Notes under the pieces: generated by a model | Seen by the model: only the letters and a program-made list of their open reading frames with translations | What the model was told of the DNA's origin: nothing | Database searches by the model: none | Program-made: the position numbers and the translations under genes | In this document: one piece after another, positions 11,201-23,860 of the stretch | Position numbering within the stretch: the first letter of the stretch is position 1 | Layout of the letters: every line of letters starts with the position of its first letter | Source of the DNA: Forficula auricularia | Lineage: Eukaryota > Arthropoda > Insecta > Dermaptera > Forficulidae | Direction: 5' to 3' | Assembly (NCBI GenBank): GCA_024734495.1 | Contig: JALMQS010000816.1 | Coordinates: forward strand, 7,651,171 to 7,715,170 | DNA: 64,000 bases

Positions 11201-11878
11201 ACAACACTTTGACTTCTCTAAAAGCATCACATCTTTTGTTATATAGGGAAAAGAGAAAATGCTTCAATCTAGTTGATCACTTTCCTCTTTGCTTTTCCAT
11301 CTCACCCTCTAAATTATCCCCAAGCAATCCCTTGAGCCTTATCTTGTGCCCTATCAACTGAACTCTTCCTTAGATTCTTACACATTGAGAACACTATTCA
11401 ATCATTTCAATTTATTTTTAACATTTTTCTGTATACCACCAGATTTCTTTCTCTTTGTCTCTTCAATCATCCAGGTTTCATAAATATTAATCTATCTAAC
11501 CCTTTATCTAAATACACTTCTTTTGAAGGAATTTGACAATATTACAAATATACGAGTATATTATTAATATAATAGAAAATTGTTTCATTAGGCCATTAGT
11601 GCTTTTTTAACAGGTGTCACGTATCAATCGATATAATTGGGTTTTCTCTAGATACACCATCGGACTATAGAATCTCCAGAAAAAAACTAATTTATTAAAC
11701 AAAAAATCGTTCAGAATCAAAATTTGTCGCTACAGAAAATCAAATTTTAAAAATACAAATATAATTTTATTTTTTAAGTATGAAAGGAGTAAAGAGACAA
11801 ACGCCTCTCAGAGCTAAGAATAAAATGAATGAATTATATTGAGCTATGATCCAAAAGGACCAACATAAATCGGTTCGA
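11201..11878. other. AT-rich stretch, no gene seen
   Basis: No coding, RNA or repeat feature recognised. Confidence 0.5.
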
Positions 11879-11882
11879 TTAA

Positions 11883-11929
11883 GGGCCGGTTGTATGTCGC
11901 AAACAACATATAACACATACAACCGGCCC
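11883..11929. mobile_element. Miniature PIF/Harbinger-type remnant
   Basis: A 47-bp element bounded by GGGCCGGTTGTATGT and its inverse ACATACAACCGGCCC, flanked by TAA on both sides. The same TIR class (GGGCCAGTTGTATG, 3-bp TTA duplication) bounds the MITE at 25236-25444. This is nearly TIR-to-TIR with almost no interior. Confidence 0.75.
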
Positions 11930-11932
11930 TAA

Positions 11933-14900
11933 GTCTATAGCATATGGATATAAATATAATCAATCTCGTAACTACATATATATAGAAATTTTCACGGGCT
12001 TGGGGTGCTAATATTATTCAAATCGACTCCTTACGAGTAGGGGAATAGGTATATTATATTGAATTATAATAGCATATAGCTCAGCTTTACTTGTTTATCT
12101 TGAAGTTCCTCTTTAATATTCCTACTCAAAATTGCCCAAAGAATGAATATAAATTAATTAATCGTAACGTCAAAATGCAATGTAGAATGGTTATTGCTCA
12201 AGTATATTAGATGAGAATTGATGGCTATTTACTTCAAATAACAAATGAAATTTGATTAATAATTATAGAATAAACATATTAATATTTCAAACGACTATAG
12301 ATAAAGTCTAGCAGCGATCCGTTGCAGTTTATTGATTCTGTGTTGTTATTACAAGCTCATCCCACTACACTAGCTATTTCCATGAATTTTATATTGTTTT
12401 ATAGAATAATTTAAATATTCAAAATCATTTATATAGAGAACTGTTTACTTTTTAGCTAAAAAATAATAGTGGAACGATCTAAAGTGAAATAGTAGTATTG
12501 TTGAATGATGCCCTTTGGGTCCGGTTTCATCCAATAAAATCGGAATTCAAAAACGATTAGCCTTACTCGGAGAAATTTGGAAAATAAAAAGAATTTTCAT
12601 TACAAAACTAAACTTTGAGTTATTCTCCTGACGAATTTACGCATTCATTCTTAAGAGAATAATAAATAAAAAATAAAAATAAAAAAATAAAAAACAGAAA
12701 AATATTTTAAATTATGAAAGGTCAGAAGACTTAAGGAGGTACTGTAAGCAAAATAAATTTGGCGCGGTTATGTTTAGGGAGCTTAGTGTCTTAAGAGAGA
12801 ATTAGAGTCGAAAGGAATAGAGTAATGAAGACGTGGAGATTTTACAATCATCGTGGCAAGATGGTCGAGTGAAGAAAAAGTGCTCAGTTGTTTTTTTATC
12901 GTTTATCGTTTATCGTTGGATTATTGTTTATTTATCGTTTCGTGTGATTAAGTGTCGTTGCTGTTGCAAAGTAGTCAACAACAAAATCAAGAATAATTCT
13001 TTCTATATCTTATATTTTAAATATCAATAAATATTTTAATTTATTTATTCAGAGCAATGGCTTTTTGCCGAATTTTCTAAGTACAAAATATTGTTTCAAT
13101 AATATCATTATTTGTTCTTTCACCTTAAATTATTTAACTTCATTTGATTAATAAAATTCAATATTGTTTGACCACATTGTTATACACAAGACCCGGATTA
13201 AATAATTATACTATTTTAATAAACAAACATTTTATTTGATTTATTTTTGCCATCTAGAGCAAATTGATCATTGCTGAATTTTCCAAACAGCACAGTACTT
13301 TCGCCGGCAATGTTAAATAAAAAATATTAGATTATAGCTATAATTAAATTTTTTATAATAGTTTAATTCTCTATCTATGCGTTGGTGAAGTTTTAATCAC
13401 ACATTACCGAAAAAATTTTAGAAAATAAATTTTTTAAAATGTAAACATTTTCTTAGAGTCTTGTGGAAAATTAAGATCTTGACACTTTCTCTTGAATTAT
13501 ACTACTATTAGTAAATTATAAAGTTAAAAAAAAATAGCTTTTTGAAACATACAGGTTCTTTTTTTGCAATAAAGTATATGAATGACTGACGAATTTACTG
13601 AGATATTTACTTTAAAAAATCACATAGATGCTATGTTTGGATGTAAACATAAACAGTATTAATACAACGCATTGGCAAATCATACAAGAGTTACTATCAG
13701 CTGATTTGAATAAATCAAACTAACTTTTGTATTTAATTATTTTTTATAATTGTTTTTATTTCAAACATTTACGCCGTTCATACTATTTATTTTTTAATTC
13801 TATTATTTTTCATTGACCCCTCGGTACTGTTTCCAACTAGGACAACAACCAATTCAGTAGGCCAATACCCTAAGAGGGTGGTCGAGCCAGAGATTTATTT
13901 TATTTTTTTTTTATTATTTTTCATTTGTATTTAAACTTATTTGATTAAATATTAGATACTACACGTCTTTTGACTCAACTGGAGCGAAAGGACCTCCTTA
14001 ACTAACCATCGATCAAATTTAGAAGGAATTTCTTTAAATACTTTTTTAATAGTATTATTCTCATCTTTTAATGTGGATCTTTGTGGCTGACCTTGCACAC
14101 TAAGATTTGAATTCCTCCCTGATTCATAAGAGAACGATGATAGAATTTCCGGAAATATCCGTCGAAAAAACAAAAAAACTCATTCAACCAACCATTACAC
14201 AATTCGCTGGTGATCTTCAGAGAAGACAACAACAGCCACACATTCCCCTTCATCTCTTCTAGGTTTTATTTAATTTGTAATTCGTTTTCGGTTAGAAATA
14301 AATCTTTAAGCGACTTGTTTACCAAGATGAACTTTGAATCCAAATGGCCGAAGAGTCATCTATTTTCGGTTATTTTGATTCTATTTTAAGGATTGCAAAA
14401 CGAAAGCAAACGATCGAGGGCGATTTTCTAAAATTACCAAGAAAATCATAAACCAGGTGAAAATTCAAATAAGTAATAGCATAACCTTAATCTTAACTTC
14501 GGAATTAGGAGGAACCTACGATTTTTGGAGAATTTCTGTGTTTGCAAAATTATTAGATGAGTAATTTATTTCAAAGCTTGTAAAATAATTTTATCTAGAT
14601 TAGGAATATTTTATTTTATTTATTTATTTTTTATATCTCAGAGAATTTTTTTTTTTTTGTTTTATTTGATTTTATTTTTTGACTTATATTTATTATTTTG
14701 TCCCAGTGAACGGAATTATTATTGCTATTTTTTATTGATTTTGAAACCAGTGAACTCGATTTTTATTTTCACTCTAATAATTAACTCCCACAGCATACAA
14801 AGGCTTTTATACCGTTCCGCATGTGGCCACACCTAAACTTCTCATCCGGAGTGGGAGGATCGGGGAGCTAAAAGGGAAGATTGGAGGCCATATATAAATA

Positions 14901-15486
14901 AAAAAAATGAAATTTGATGTTTCAAATATGTTCCTAGTTATTTGACTTTAAATATTGGATTTTAATTTTGTCTACATCTGATCTAGGCAACTTTTGGAAC
15001 TATAAGCATATTATAAAACCAATGAAAATTATTTTTACATTGCGCTTCGGAAATATATCAAATTTCTTCATTGAGTTATTTGAGTTGAGAAATGCCAATA
15101 ATATCTCTACCTATCCATAATAGTATGAAAAAAATATATTATAAAAAAATTACCACAATGACTTTGAGTAAATAGAGGTTTGAATTATTAGGAGATAATA
15201 TCCAGTAGTTAATAATATCAAAATGATTTAATTAGATTATCAAATTATGTTTTTATTTTACTAAACATAAAAATATGGTAAGGATAAAAGTCAAAATTCT
15301 CAAGACATTTGTCTTACAGATAGGCATCACAGGAGGAGAGGTACGAAGGAAAAAAATAATTTAAGGATCACGAATTGTGGTGTTAATAGGATTATTAATA
15401 TCTATTATACCTTTAATTTCTACAATAGCCAAAGATTAGTTCAATCAAGATGGGACATAATTGATTAACAATTTTTTTAAATAAAT
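11933..15486. other. Long AT-rich stretch with two small repeat fragments
   Basis: No gene supported in 3.5 kb. Positions 12180-12230 are an inverted piece of the tandem unit at 19325-19680. Positions 12276-12340 (ATTAATATTTCAAACG, AAGTCTAGCAGC) match 35802-35860. A candidate frame at 13952-14173 shows no family motif. Confidence 0.5.
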
Positions 15487-15498
15487 AACTACTATCAA

Positions 15499-15690
15499 GG
15501 GGGGTCGGTAGGCTAGGCGGTAGCGTGACAGCGAGCTAACCAGGGGACCCGGGTTCGAATCCGGACTCGAGGCAGCCAGCCAAAATCTGACCCCGGGGGT
15601 AGAGACAAATTTTAAAAATATAGCTAGTATCTTAATTGGGCTTATGGCTAGAAAGGCCGAAAAGCCAAAAAAAAAAAAAAAAAAAAAAAA
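15499..15690 (+). mobile_element. tRNA-derived SINE, plus strand
   Basis: The pol III A-box region GGCTAGGCGGTAGCG and a perfect B box GGTTCGAATCC are in the head. The body ends GGCTAGAAAGGCCGAAAAGCC followed by a long A tail. Flanks AACTACTATCAA (15487-15498) and AACTAATATCAA (15690-15701) form a 12-bp target duplication with one mismatch. A second family member is at 24698-24870. Confidence 0.92.
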
Positions 15691-15730
15691 ACTAATATCA
15701 AAAAATATGTTTTTAAATTAAATAATTTTT

Positions 15731-16461
15731 AACCGACTTCAAAAAAGGAGGAGGTTCTCTATTCGATTGAATTTTTTTTTTTTTTTTTTTTTTTTTTTGT
15801 GCCTATGTTACCTCATATCTCCGCCAATTGTCAACCGATTTTGAAAATTTTTTTTGCATTGGGTCCAGTCTAGCTTCCAATTGGTCCCATTTTTTTCGAT
15901 TTTTTTTCATAGGTATTAGACCTTTTTTATTAGGTTTGTTTAGGTTTGTTTAGACCTAACCTCTTTGTTTATGAACCGATTTCGATGGTTCTTTTATCCG
16001 AAAGGGGGTGTCTTAGGATGGTGTCATATTAATTTGGTCAAGTTCTGATGATATAATCACTATTAATAACATCACTAAAAAGAGAAAAATAAAAATTTTT
16101 AAGAAAAAAATTTTTAAGAAAAAAATAAAAACCGACTTCAAAAAATTAAGTGAAAAATATAAAAACACACTAAAAGGTATGTACCATTATCTTATTTATT
16201 ACAACTAAACGATTTCCACATTAACACGAAATTACTTTTTTGAAGTTGTGCCAAACATATACCTTTTATGAATGCACTCGACTGATCTTACTTATGGCGG
16301 GTACGCTGCTTATAGGTATAGTTTGTTTGGTACCCGACTTTAAAAGTAATTTCGTGTTAATATTTCGTCGTTTAGTTGTAACTAAATAAGATAATAATTA
16401 TTTTATACCTTTTAGTGTATTTTTATATTTGTTGCACTTAATTTTTGAAGTCGGTTTTTAT
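15731..16461 (+). mobile_element. Family A foldback element, copy 1
   Basis: It starts AACCGACTTCAAAAAAGGAG and ends with the inverse GAAGTCGGTTTTTA. A unique left half of about 400 bp is followed by a palindrome (16128-16461) whose arms also begin with ACCGACTTCAAAAA. Further copies are at 26747, 31286, 38355, 39373 and (inverted) 60099. No protein. The superfamily is not determined from sequence alone. Confidence 0.85.
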
Positions 16462-16703
16462 TTTTCTTAAAAATTTTTTTACAAAAAAATACAAATATTT
16501 TTTTTTTTCTAAATAAAAAAGTACCAAGTGTTGTATCATTTTGAAATCTTGACTAAATGGGTCAATTCTTTAAATCACTTGCCATGCTAGGATAGTTATA
16601 ATTTTTTAACATTAAAGAAGATTCAAAGTTAGATTATCAAAATTTTTGGCAAACCGATATCGGGCGTCTCAGCTAGTATTTCTATATATTCATTTATTGA
16701 GTG

Positions 16704-17140
16704 AGGCATTCCACGCCAAATCGCACGGTTTGGAAAATTTAAATTTTTAAATTCCTTTATTTTTTGACATTTTTTAGATACCTGGCCATCAAAAAACTCT
16801 TCCTGGTAAATTTTGAAATTTTTTTGATCACCGGTTTAAAAAGATATCGAATTTCAGTTTTTTCGCTCATAACTTCTTCAAAAATGGTCTAAATTCAAAA
16901 GTTTTAAGTTATTTTATATTTTTTTCTAAGATGTAAAAAAAAATTCCAAAAAAAAAAACATTTGAAGTTGGACCATTTTTGAAGAAGTTATGAGCGAAAA
17001 CCGTATCTTTTAAACCGGTGATCAAAAAAATCTCAAAATTTGCCAGGAAGAGTTTTTTGATGGATACTAAAATATCAAAAATGAAGGAAATGAAAAATTA
17101 AAATTTCTCAAACGGTCCGATTTGGCGTGGAATGTCCCAT
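16704..17140. repeat. Foldback repeat, 437 bp
   Basis: The left arm GGCATTCCACGCCAAATCG is mirrored by CGATTTGGCGTGGAATGTCC-like sequence at the right end. The arms pair through ATCACCGGTTTAAA and on to CATAACTTCTTCAAAAATGG near the centre. A half copy is at 32936-33110. No hammerhead motif is present. Confidence 0.85.
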
Positions 17141-17141
17141 A

Positions 17142-17480
17142 TATCAGGTGCATGTTTATTTGCATTAAACCGAAGATTACCATTTTTTTATTTCCTTTTA
17201 AAAAACATAAAAAATACTTCATTTATAAATGTGAGGATCAAGTAAATCTCTCTTTTCTCAAGTCCATATATCACCAAACAATAACTTCGTATTCGAAATC
17301 CTTTTAAGTATAATTTTATAAGAAAAAAAAATTAAAAATTCCACATCATGGACAAATAAATTCCTTTCTATTTATAGAAAGATAGAAATTTACCTACAAC
17401 TGGAGGTATTTATTTAAATCAAGCAAAGGACACCCACTCTTTGTTTTCTTCTTTAAATTCCACAACTCGACTGCTCATGT
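17142..17480. other. AT-rich stretch, no gene seen
   Basis: No coding or RNA feature recognised. Confidence 0.5.
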
Positions 17481-17499
17481 CAAAAGTTTTTAACTTTTG

Positions 17500-17800
17500 T
17501 TAAGAGTAATTAGCGATGAGTTGTTTGTTTCATGTCCAATGACCATCTTTGACACTTGATCGCCATCTCTCTCTCGATGCCACCTAAAACAGCAAGCAAG
17601 GGGAGGGTCACAAACAAGAATAATAAAAATACTTTAACGACTGCGCCCCAAGAATAGCGGAAGACATTTGCCTGACCTGCGAGGAATGAGTGCGGCCCGC
17701 GGCATGCGTGCGTCGGCAGCTCCCGACATACGGCCCTTGCGTGCGCAGACACCATGTGCACTGGCTTGGCTATTACCATATTGCACGGCCAGCCAGCCTT
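17500..17800. other. GC-richer, CpG-containing island
   Basis: A 300-bp patch, much richer in GC and CpG than its surroundings. It holds an open frame of 89 codons on the minus strand (17510-17779) with a hydrophobic segment. No family motif or splice context supports translation. A promoter, first exon or conserved non-coding element is possible. Confidence 0.25.
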
Positions 17801-18999
17801 TCAGAATAAATTTATTTAAATTTTATAATTTCTGAAATTTGATCTCCCCAGGCTGATTGCTTGCCCTATCTTGACTGATTTCAAATTATTTTATAGAAAA
17901 AAAAAACAAAAACAACACGAAATGAAAATGCAAAAAAAGAAGGATATCTCTTCTTCCAAGGAAGGAACGATTTCCATGACACTTCCCTCCAGGTACTAAA
18001 TAATGAATTCAGACCAATTCTGATACTGTCCAATCATTCCCTTAAAAGAAATAGCAAAAAAAAGGCGATTTCCGAAATTCAATCACCCATTTAATTTTAT
18101 AAATTCGAAATTTATTTCGAAAACTTTCAATCTCTTATCCTGTCAAAAATGAAATTGGTCATGTTAAAAAATATATAATAGGAGTAGTAACAAAACATTT
18201 ACATTTTTGGAATAACTAAGGTGGTATTCAGACAACAAAGCCTATACAAAAATATTGTATAAATTTAGTAATATTTCTACTAATTACTTCTAAATTTAGT
18301 AATTTTACTGCTATGTAATTCAACCAGAGGGGGGTGGGGGTAAGGGTGGTGAAGCCCGTCGGGACAAGGAAAAAAAATGAAAAAATTAACAAAGGAGAAT
18401 TTCGAAGTATAATAATTTAAAGATAAGACTTTGAAATATAATATTAAATTAAATTATTTAACTTTGAAATTGTCAAAACATTATTTTGGCATTTTACGAA
18501 AATGTTTATATATATTTATGTGTGTGTATTAGCCCCCTAGGACAAAATCCTGGTTGCGCCACTGAATTCAACGGTTAACCGAATTTTCCAACCAAAACTA
18601 AATTAATTTACAATTTAGGAGTAGCCCCCATCTCTCTATTTCTTTCTTTATTAAGTCAATTAACTCAAGAAAATTTTATACCAACTTTTTATTAACCAAA
18701 TCATTTTCATTTTCCTTTCTCAATGAAGGGTCAATTTTATACTTTTTCGCATGACCCCGCTTGACATACTATACATTAAAGTTCATTTATTATATGAGAT
18801 ATGTAAGTATATACTTTTTTTTACCTCAAAAAATTTAGTTCAGTGATCCAGTTCCTAAGTACCACACGATTTTCACATTAGTTTTTCCCTTATTTGAAAT
18901 CATCATACCAATTTTCATCATTCAAATTACTTCAATTGGGTTTCCTACAAGTTGTTTTGAGAAAACCGGAAAAAAGACGAAATTTCAAAATACCAAAAA
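17801..18999. other. AT-rich stretch, no gene seen
   Basis: A lone end CAAAATCCTGGTTGCGCCACTG near 18543 resembles the right end of MITEs starting CAGTGGCGTAG. Nothing else recognised. Confidence 0.45.
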
Positions 19000-19230
19000 T
19001 GTTCAAGTAAACATGTACTTCCGCTTTTTCGATTTTAGCCAAAATCTCAAACTATTTCTTCTAGCCTCTAAGATAGATTAAGTTTCTAATCCCAAAGCTC
19101 TGCGACTCACTAAAATATTTATTTTTCGACACTCCTAAATTACACTCTCTTCCTTTATTTGAATCGGATTAAAATTTATACACGACTAACAACTTATAAC
19201 GCTTGGTAAATAAACCAATTTGAAATAAAC
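19000..19230. repeat. Dispersed repeat segment
   Basis: It matches 20640-20860 (AAGCTCTGCGA, CCTTTATTTGAATCGGATTA, ACGACTAACAAC) and, partly, 51715-51840. It is part of the Helitron-associated body seen at 20350-20925. Confidence 0.65.
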
Positions 19231-19324
19231 TGCAATGATCGTTGACCAAACCCTGTCAAATGCTCAAAAAGTAATAGTTTGTTCTTTATTATAAGCTTCG
19301 TTCTTTGTGTTCATGTTGACATTA

Positions 19325-19680
19325 ATTAAAAATAATTCTCATTTAATAGTCGAGGAATAACCATTCTACATTGGATTTTTGACATTTCGGTTATTATTGC
19401 TGAAGACATGGAGGAATCGACTTAAAATCAAAAATAGCTATCGATTCTCATCTAATACTTGAGGAATAACAATTCTATATTAGGTTTTTGACGTTTCGAT
19501 TATTATTGGTAACCATTGCTGAAGACATGGAGGAATCGACATAAAATCAAAAATAACGATCGATTCTCATCTAATACTAGAGGAATAATCTTATTGCATT
19601 CCATTTTTGATGTTTTGACTATTAATGGCAATCTCTACTGAAAACGTGGAAGAATCGACTTAAAATCAAAAAGACTAAAT
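19325..19680 (+). repeat. Three tandem units of about 118 bp
   Basis: Each unit runs ATTCTCATYTAATA, GAGGAATAA, TTTTTGAYRTTTCG, then GAAGACATGGAGGAATCGAC. On the minus strand each holds TCGAAACGTCAAAAA-like sequence behind a possible helix GGTTA/TAATC. This recalls the 3' half of a hammerhead, but a CTGANGA core is absent. An inverted fragment sits at 12180-12230. Confidence 0.8.
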
Positions 19681-20349
19681 TCTTTTATGGCAAACAACTC
19701 AAGCTTGATTACATGATATAGACTATAGAGAATAGGTATATGTGAAAATAAAAATTCTAGATAATTAATTAGATAGATACTAGGGCTGTCCCGGAGGCAG
19801 ACGAATGAATCCGAATAATAAATTTCAAAGACGTAAAGCTTAGAACCAAATATTTCAAATTAGAAAAAAAATTCATTTACGTGCAATGATGTTTTAGATC
19901 ATTTATTTTTATTTCCTGATTATTCATTCCATAATAAATATGTTTTAAACTTTGGAATGGGACCATTGAACAATTCACATTTGAGCTAATCGAAATAATT
20001 CCTCGTTTTTATTATAATTACAGGTGATATAGAAGAAAACAAGAATTTGAGGTCCATCCGGAAATCAAACCGAGCAGCCTTGGCTACATTTCTCGATTGG
20101 ACCTCTAGTTTTTTTTTGTTTTATTGATCAACTTGATTGTAAATTGATAGAAATATAATTTATATTTTAACAAGAGGTTAGTTATTGAAACGTGTAATAA
20201 TTATTTGGGACATAAATTTCAATTTATTGTTTAAATAACTGTTTGATAGCTATTCTATATTTTAATAAAAAAAAATTAAACGAGTTTTACATTGAATTAT
20301 AAAAAAATTTATTTATTTTCTTGTTCTGAATGAAATATTTTTCCAACTT

Positions 20350-21175
20350 TTTGATAGGTCAATTAATAAAGAGTGCCTGGAGCACCGAACTTTTTGCCTC
20401 TAAATAGCTTAATAACTCATGACACTTGATAAGTACAACAATTAAAAAAAAATCGTTAGTGCGGTTTTTAAGAAAATAAAAAAAAAAAAAAAAAAGGAAA
20501 ATCTTTCATGTAAATGTCAACTTCCGGTGTTCCGATTTCAAGCAAAAACTTGCCGTACCTCTTCTAGCCAATTTGGAGGTTAAGTTTCGAATTTCGTGTC
20601 TCTAAGATTTATGGTTGCGAAACGCAAGGGGTACATTCTTACGTACGTAAACATCAAGTTCTGGTACTTCTATTTTAGCAAAATCTTGTGGTACTTTTTG
20701 TAGCCTCTAGATAGCTTAAGTTTCAAAATTCAAGGCTCTGCGAAAACGAGATAAGAACGATTAAAATATTTATTTTGCGACATGGCTAATTTACACCCTC
20801 TTCCTTTATTTCAATCGGATTAAAATTTATGCACGACTAATAACTCATGAGACTTGTTAAGTTCACCAATTTTTAGCGAAATCGTTAGAGCCGTTTTCGA
20901 GAACCCAATTCTATATCTATCTATCTAGTCTTATTAAACGAGCAAAAATTGTATATATATATTTGTATCTTAGTTCTATTTTGAAAACGGCTCTACAGAT
21001 TTTGATGAAACCAACTCTAGTAACAAGTTTTGGTGGATGTAAGGGTCCGAGGGCTGTGTACTATATATATTTGTATTTTTTAAATTTGGTTAGCGTGCAT
21101 TGCTCGGTGGCTCCATGTACTATATATGAATATATACATATATACAAGAATTGCTCATTTAATAATATAAGATAT
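20350..21175. mobile_element. Head-to-head Helitron-like ends
   Basis: A minus-oriented element body (20350-20918) begins at its right end with GAAAACGGCTCTAACGATTT (reverse strand). Immediately next, at about 20925, a plus-oriented end starts CTTATTAAACGAGCAAAAATTG. At about 21170 a further end faces back on the minus strand (ATTAAATGAGCAATTC). All are variants of the 5' end of the Helitrons at 41, 50561 and 59524. The segment GCATTGCTCGGTGGCTCC near 21095 recurs near 33893. Confidence 0.6.
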
Positions 21176-22150
21176 AATAATGTTGAAATTGAATTTCTTG
21201 TTTGTGAATTCGCTTCTATTGTATATTCGAATAATGTTATGTCTTAAAGAGGTTTTTCTTTATTTTGCCTCATCAATGAAGTGTACCTACCCATCCTCCA
21301 CTAGCTCGAAGCTTTTTAACTTTTTTGCCATATGAGTTGTTAATTATACGTGAGTTGTTCCGCACCATACTCACTTAAGATGAAGAGGAAGACTGTTAGT
21401 TGATCACCATGTCTTCTAAGAGAGGCCATTAAAGCTGTCTTTAGAGAAAAAGAAACAAATGTACTGAATAATAATGTTTGGTCGAGTGTTAAAGGACTGT
21501 TTATGTTTACAGAAAAGTATAGAAACGGTGAACGGTGAATTGACCATTAAGAGTCCAAATTGGAAATAAAGCCTACATGGAGAAAAAACTTATAGAATGA
21601 TTACTCCATTGGATGTGTTCATTTATTTTCATTAATTCTTTTGCGTTTTCCTTCTCTGGTTGATGGCTATAGATATAAAATATTACTTTCACTTACAGAG
21701 AATAACTGAAGTAAGCAAGTAAGGATGTTGGTTCAAGGGACTCAAGTCTCCCATCAATTCGCTAATGAATTAAAAATTCTACTACTCATACAATAATAAA
21801 TACTTTTTTTCTTTCTTTTTTTATATTAACACTCATCTGATCAACACATATTATTCTTGCGTAGAAATCTACGCATAAGGAATTTCAATGTATTTTGTTT
21901 CAAATTATGTTTTTTTCTTAAAATATTTTAAAGGAATTTGAATTAAATTGTGAAATAGATTTATGAACATAAATTTTTATTACTATATTTTAGATATTTT
22001 TCCTTCCAACATACGAAACATGTGTTGTAATTTCTGTAAATGAATGCAAATGTAGACTGAGACAATGGAACTTTTTTATATTCCATAAGTTTTGGTGGAA
22101 TATTTCGTTTATATTTTTTGTTGTGTTGTTTTATTGTTCAAACCAGTGTA
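21176..22150. other. AT-rich stretch, no gene seen
   Basis: Short open frames only. No family motif found. Confidence 0.5.
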
Positions 22151-22258
22151 AGCAGTGGCGTAGCCAGAAAATTTTCATGGGTGGGGAGGGGGGGGGGGCT
22201 GCCAATCCATAAACACAATATTTAAAGGGAATTTTTTTTATTCAAACAAATAGGTATT

Positions 22259-23131
22259 TCAAGAAATTAAAAAAAACATAATTCTTGATTGAACATATGA
22301 AATATATTTAATTACGGTTAGTTTTTCTGGTTTTGATAGCATATACTGACGAAACATCCATCTACCACGAAAACCAAGCAATTGTTCGTCGACAGTCATA
22401 CATGCAGATGGATTATAGAAGTTCGATAAAATGTCCGACCATTTATCAAATAATTCACGTATCGGTGCAAACTTATCAAGAGATTTTTGTTGCCGTCTGG
22501 TAATGACATCATCGAACCAAATTACCCGGTTCATATATATGAATGTTTCATTGACAGTATTTCTCTAAAAACTGACCGTCCATATTCACTGTCGAATAAA
22601 TCAGTCAGAGATTCGTTTATAGATCTATGAGAATAAAAAAGATTCATGAAATTCATTTAGAAACAAAAAGAAAACTTTAACAACTTACCTGTAAACACCA
22701 GATAAAATGAGTACACCAAGTTATGCATCCGACAAATTTGAGACGATTGCCATTGTTTTTTCTCCAAAGTATGCCTTCGGAAATGCGTTTGAATGTTTCA
22801 AAATCAAATTTTCAATAGAAGATGGAAAGAAAAGCAAAAAATTATCTTTGAAACAATCGATACGAGCTCTTGTCTCAGGACGAATAGAGAAAACATTCTC
22901 ATTCGGTAATCTTCCAACACGATAATTTGTAGGCTCAGAGTGCCATCTTTTGAAATAAATAATGGATCAGTTCCTACACTGGGAAGTACTGAATCATCAA
23001 TTTCGTCATCTTCTTCTTCAAAATCAGATTCTATTGGATCGCCATGGTCGCTACTTGATGAAGAATCATTATCTTCTTCAGAGTCTGATTCAAGAAGCGC
23101 TTCGATTTCCTCGTTAGTTAAATATTTTGGT
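22259..23131 (-). pseudogene. piggyBac transposase pseudogene with one intron
   Basis: Reading leftward: an acidic N-terminus (EEIEALLESDSEEDNDSSSS), then NYRVGRLPNENVFSIRP and LGVLILSGVYR, then SINESLTDLFDSEYGR and FDDVITRRQQ, then KFAPIRELFDKW, YNPS and TVDEQLLGFRGR. This is the order in PGBD/piggyBac DDE transposases. The Asp in TVDEQ is the first catalytic residue; the second and third are lost. There is a frameshift near 22925, a stop just before LGVLILSG, and another frameshift near 22535. A GT-AG intron fits at 22625-22688. Inactive. Confidence 0.88.
22625..22688 (-). other. 64-bp GT-AG intron in the piggyBac relic
   Basis: On the minus strand CAG|GTAAGTTG begins the intron and TTCTCATAG ends it. 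Removing it joins GVYR to SINESL in frame, as piggyBac homology requires. Confidence 0.75.
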
Positions 23132-23384
23132 CTTGGCCATGTTTTATTTTATAATATATACGTATTGTTAGTTCAAAACAATATTCAATAACAACCTTAA
23201 CTCGAAATAAAAATTGTCTATGCAGAATGAACGAGAAAATACACTGTAATTCCATATGCGTAGAAAACCACGCATGCAGGGTAGATAAAATAAGTTTTTA
23301 AATATATTAACTCCAGAGGAAAATTTAAAATAATTAAAAGTTAATTTTTAATCAATATGATAAAAAAATAAAAGTCAAAGTTTC

Positions 23385-23860
23385 ATGAGCCCCTCCAAAA
23401 CACAATCAGAAAAATCGTGACATTTTTGACGCCTTTTGAGTATTCTGTGCATATTTATGCGCACCTTACCGTTTATTTGTTAGTTAAGTTAAATTCATGT
23501 GGTGTGCACCAAAGAGGCAATATTTTTTTTTATTAAACAAAACGCTAATTTTTAAAGAAAAAAAGTCGCAAAAAAAAGCCGCAATAATTATGCACTAAGC
23601 CAATAATATGCATTTTTGGTTTTATTAGATGTTCAAATTTTTTGAAGTGTAACTTTATTGCTTGGTTATAGTAGAACGTTTTTGGCTATCAGCAACGTTT
23701 TTCTCCCTCAAAAACGAAAACAGAAAAATCGTAACATTTTCAACGCCTTTTGAGTATTCTGTGCATATTTATGCGCACCTTACCGTTTTTTGTATTTTTG
23801 TTAGTTAAGTAAAAGTCATGTGGTGTGCACGAAACAGGCAATATTTTTTATTTTTTTTTC
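23385..23860 (+). repeat. Direct repeat, two units about 315 bp apart
   Basis: Units at 23398-23530 and 23718-23860 share GCCTTTTGAGTATTCTGTGC, TATTTATGCGCACCTTACCG and CATGTGGTGTGCAC. The intervening DNA has no recognisable gene. Function unknown. Confidence 0.8.

Larger units (their letters stand above)
22154..23200 (-). mobile_element. Degenerate piggyBac-type element
   Basis: A minus-strand piggyBac transposase relic occupies most of this span. The plus-strand edge at 22154 reads CAGTGGCGTAGCCAGAAAAT, the same end found on the MITE at 34932. That MITE also shares about 45 bp of this element's 3' coding region. The right end, and TTAA target sites, are not recognisable. Confidence 0.6.

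Noticed and set aside
16045..16060. CTGATGA in family A copies (also near 27050, 31587 and 60496)
   Set aside because: No following helix and GAAA; not a hammerhead.
17510..17779. Frame with a membrane-like segment
   Set aside because: Only composition supports it; kept as a GC-rich patch rather than a gene.
22940..23191. Ser-rich frame on the plus strand
   Set aside because: It is the antisense of the acidic N-terminus of the piggyBac relic.
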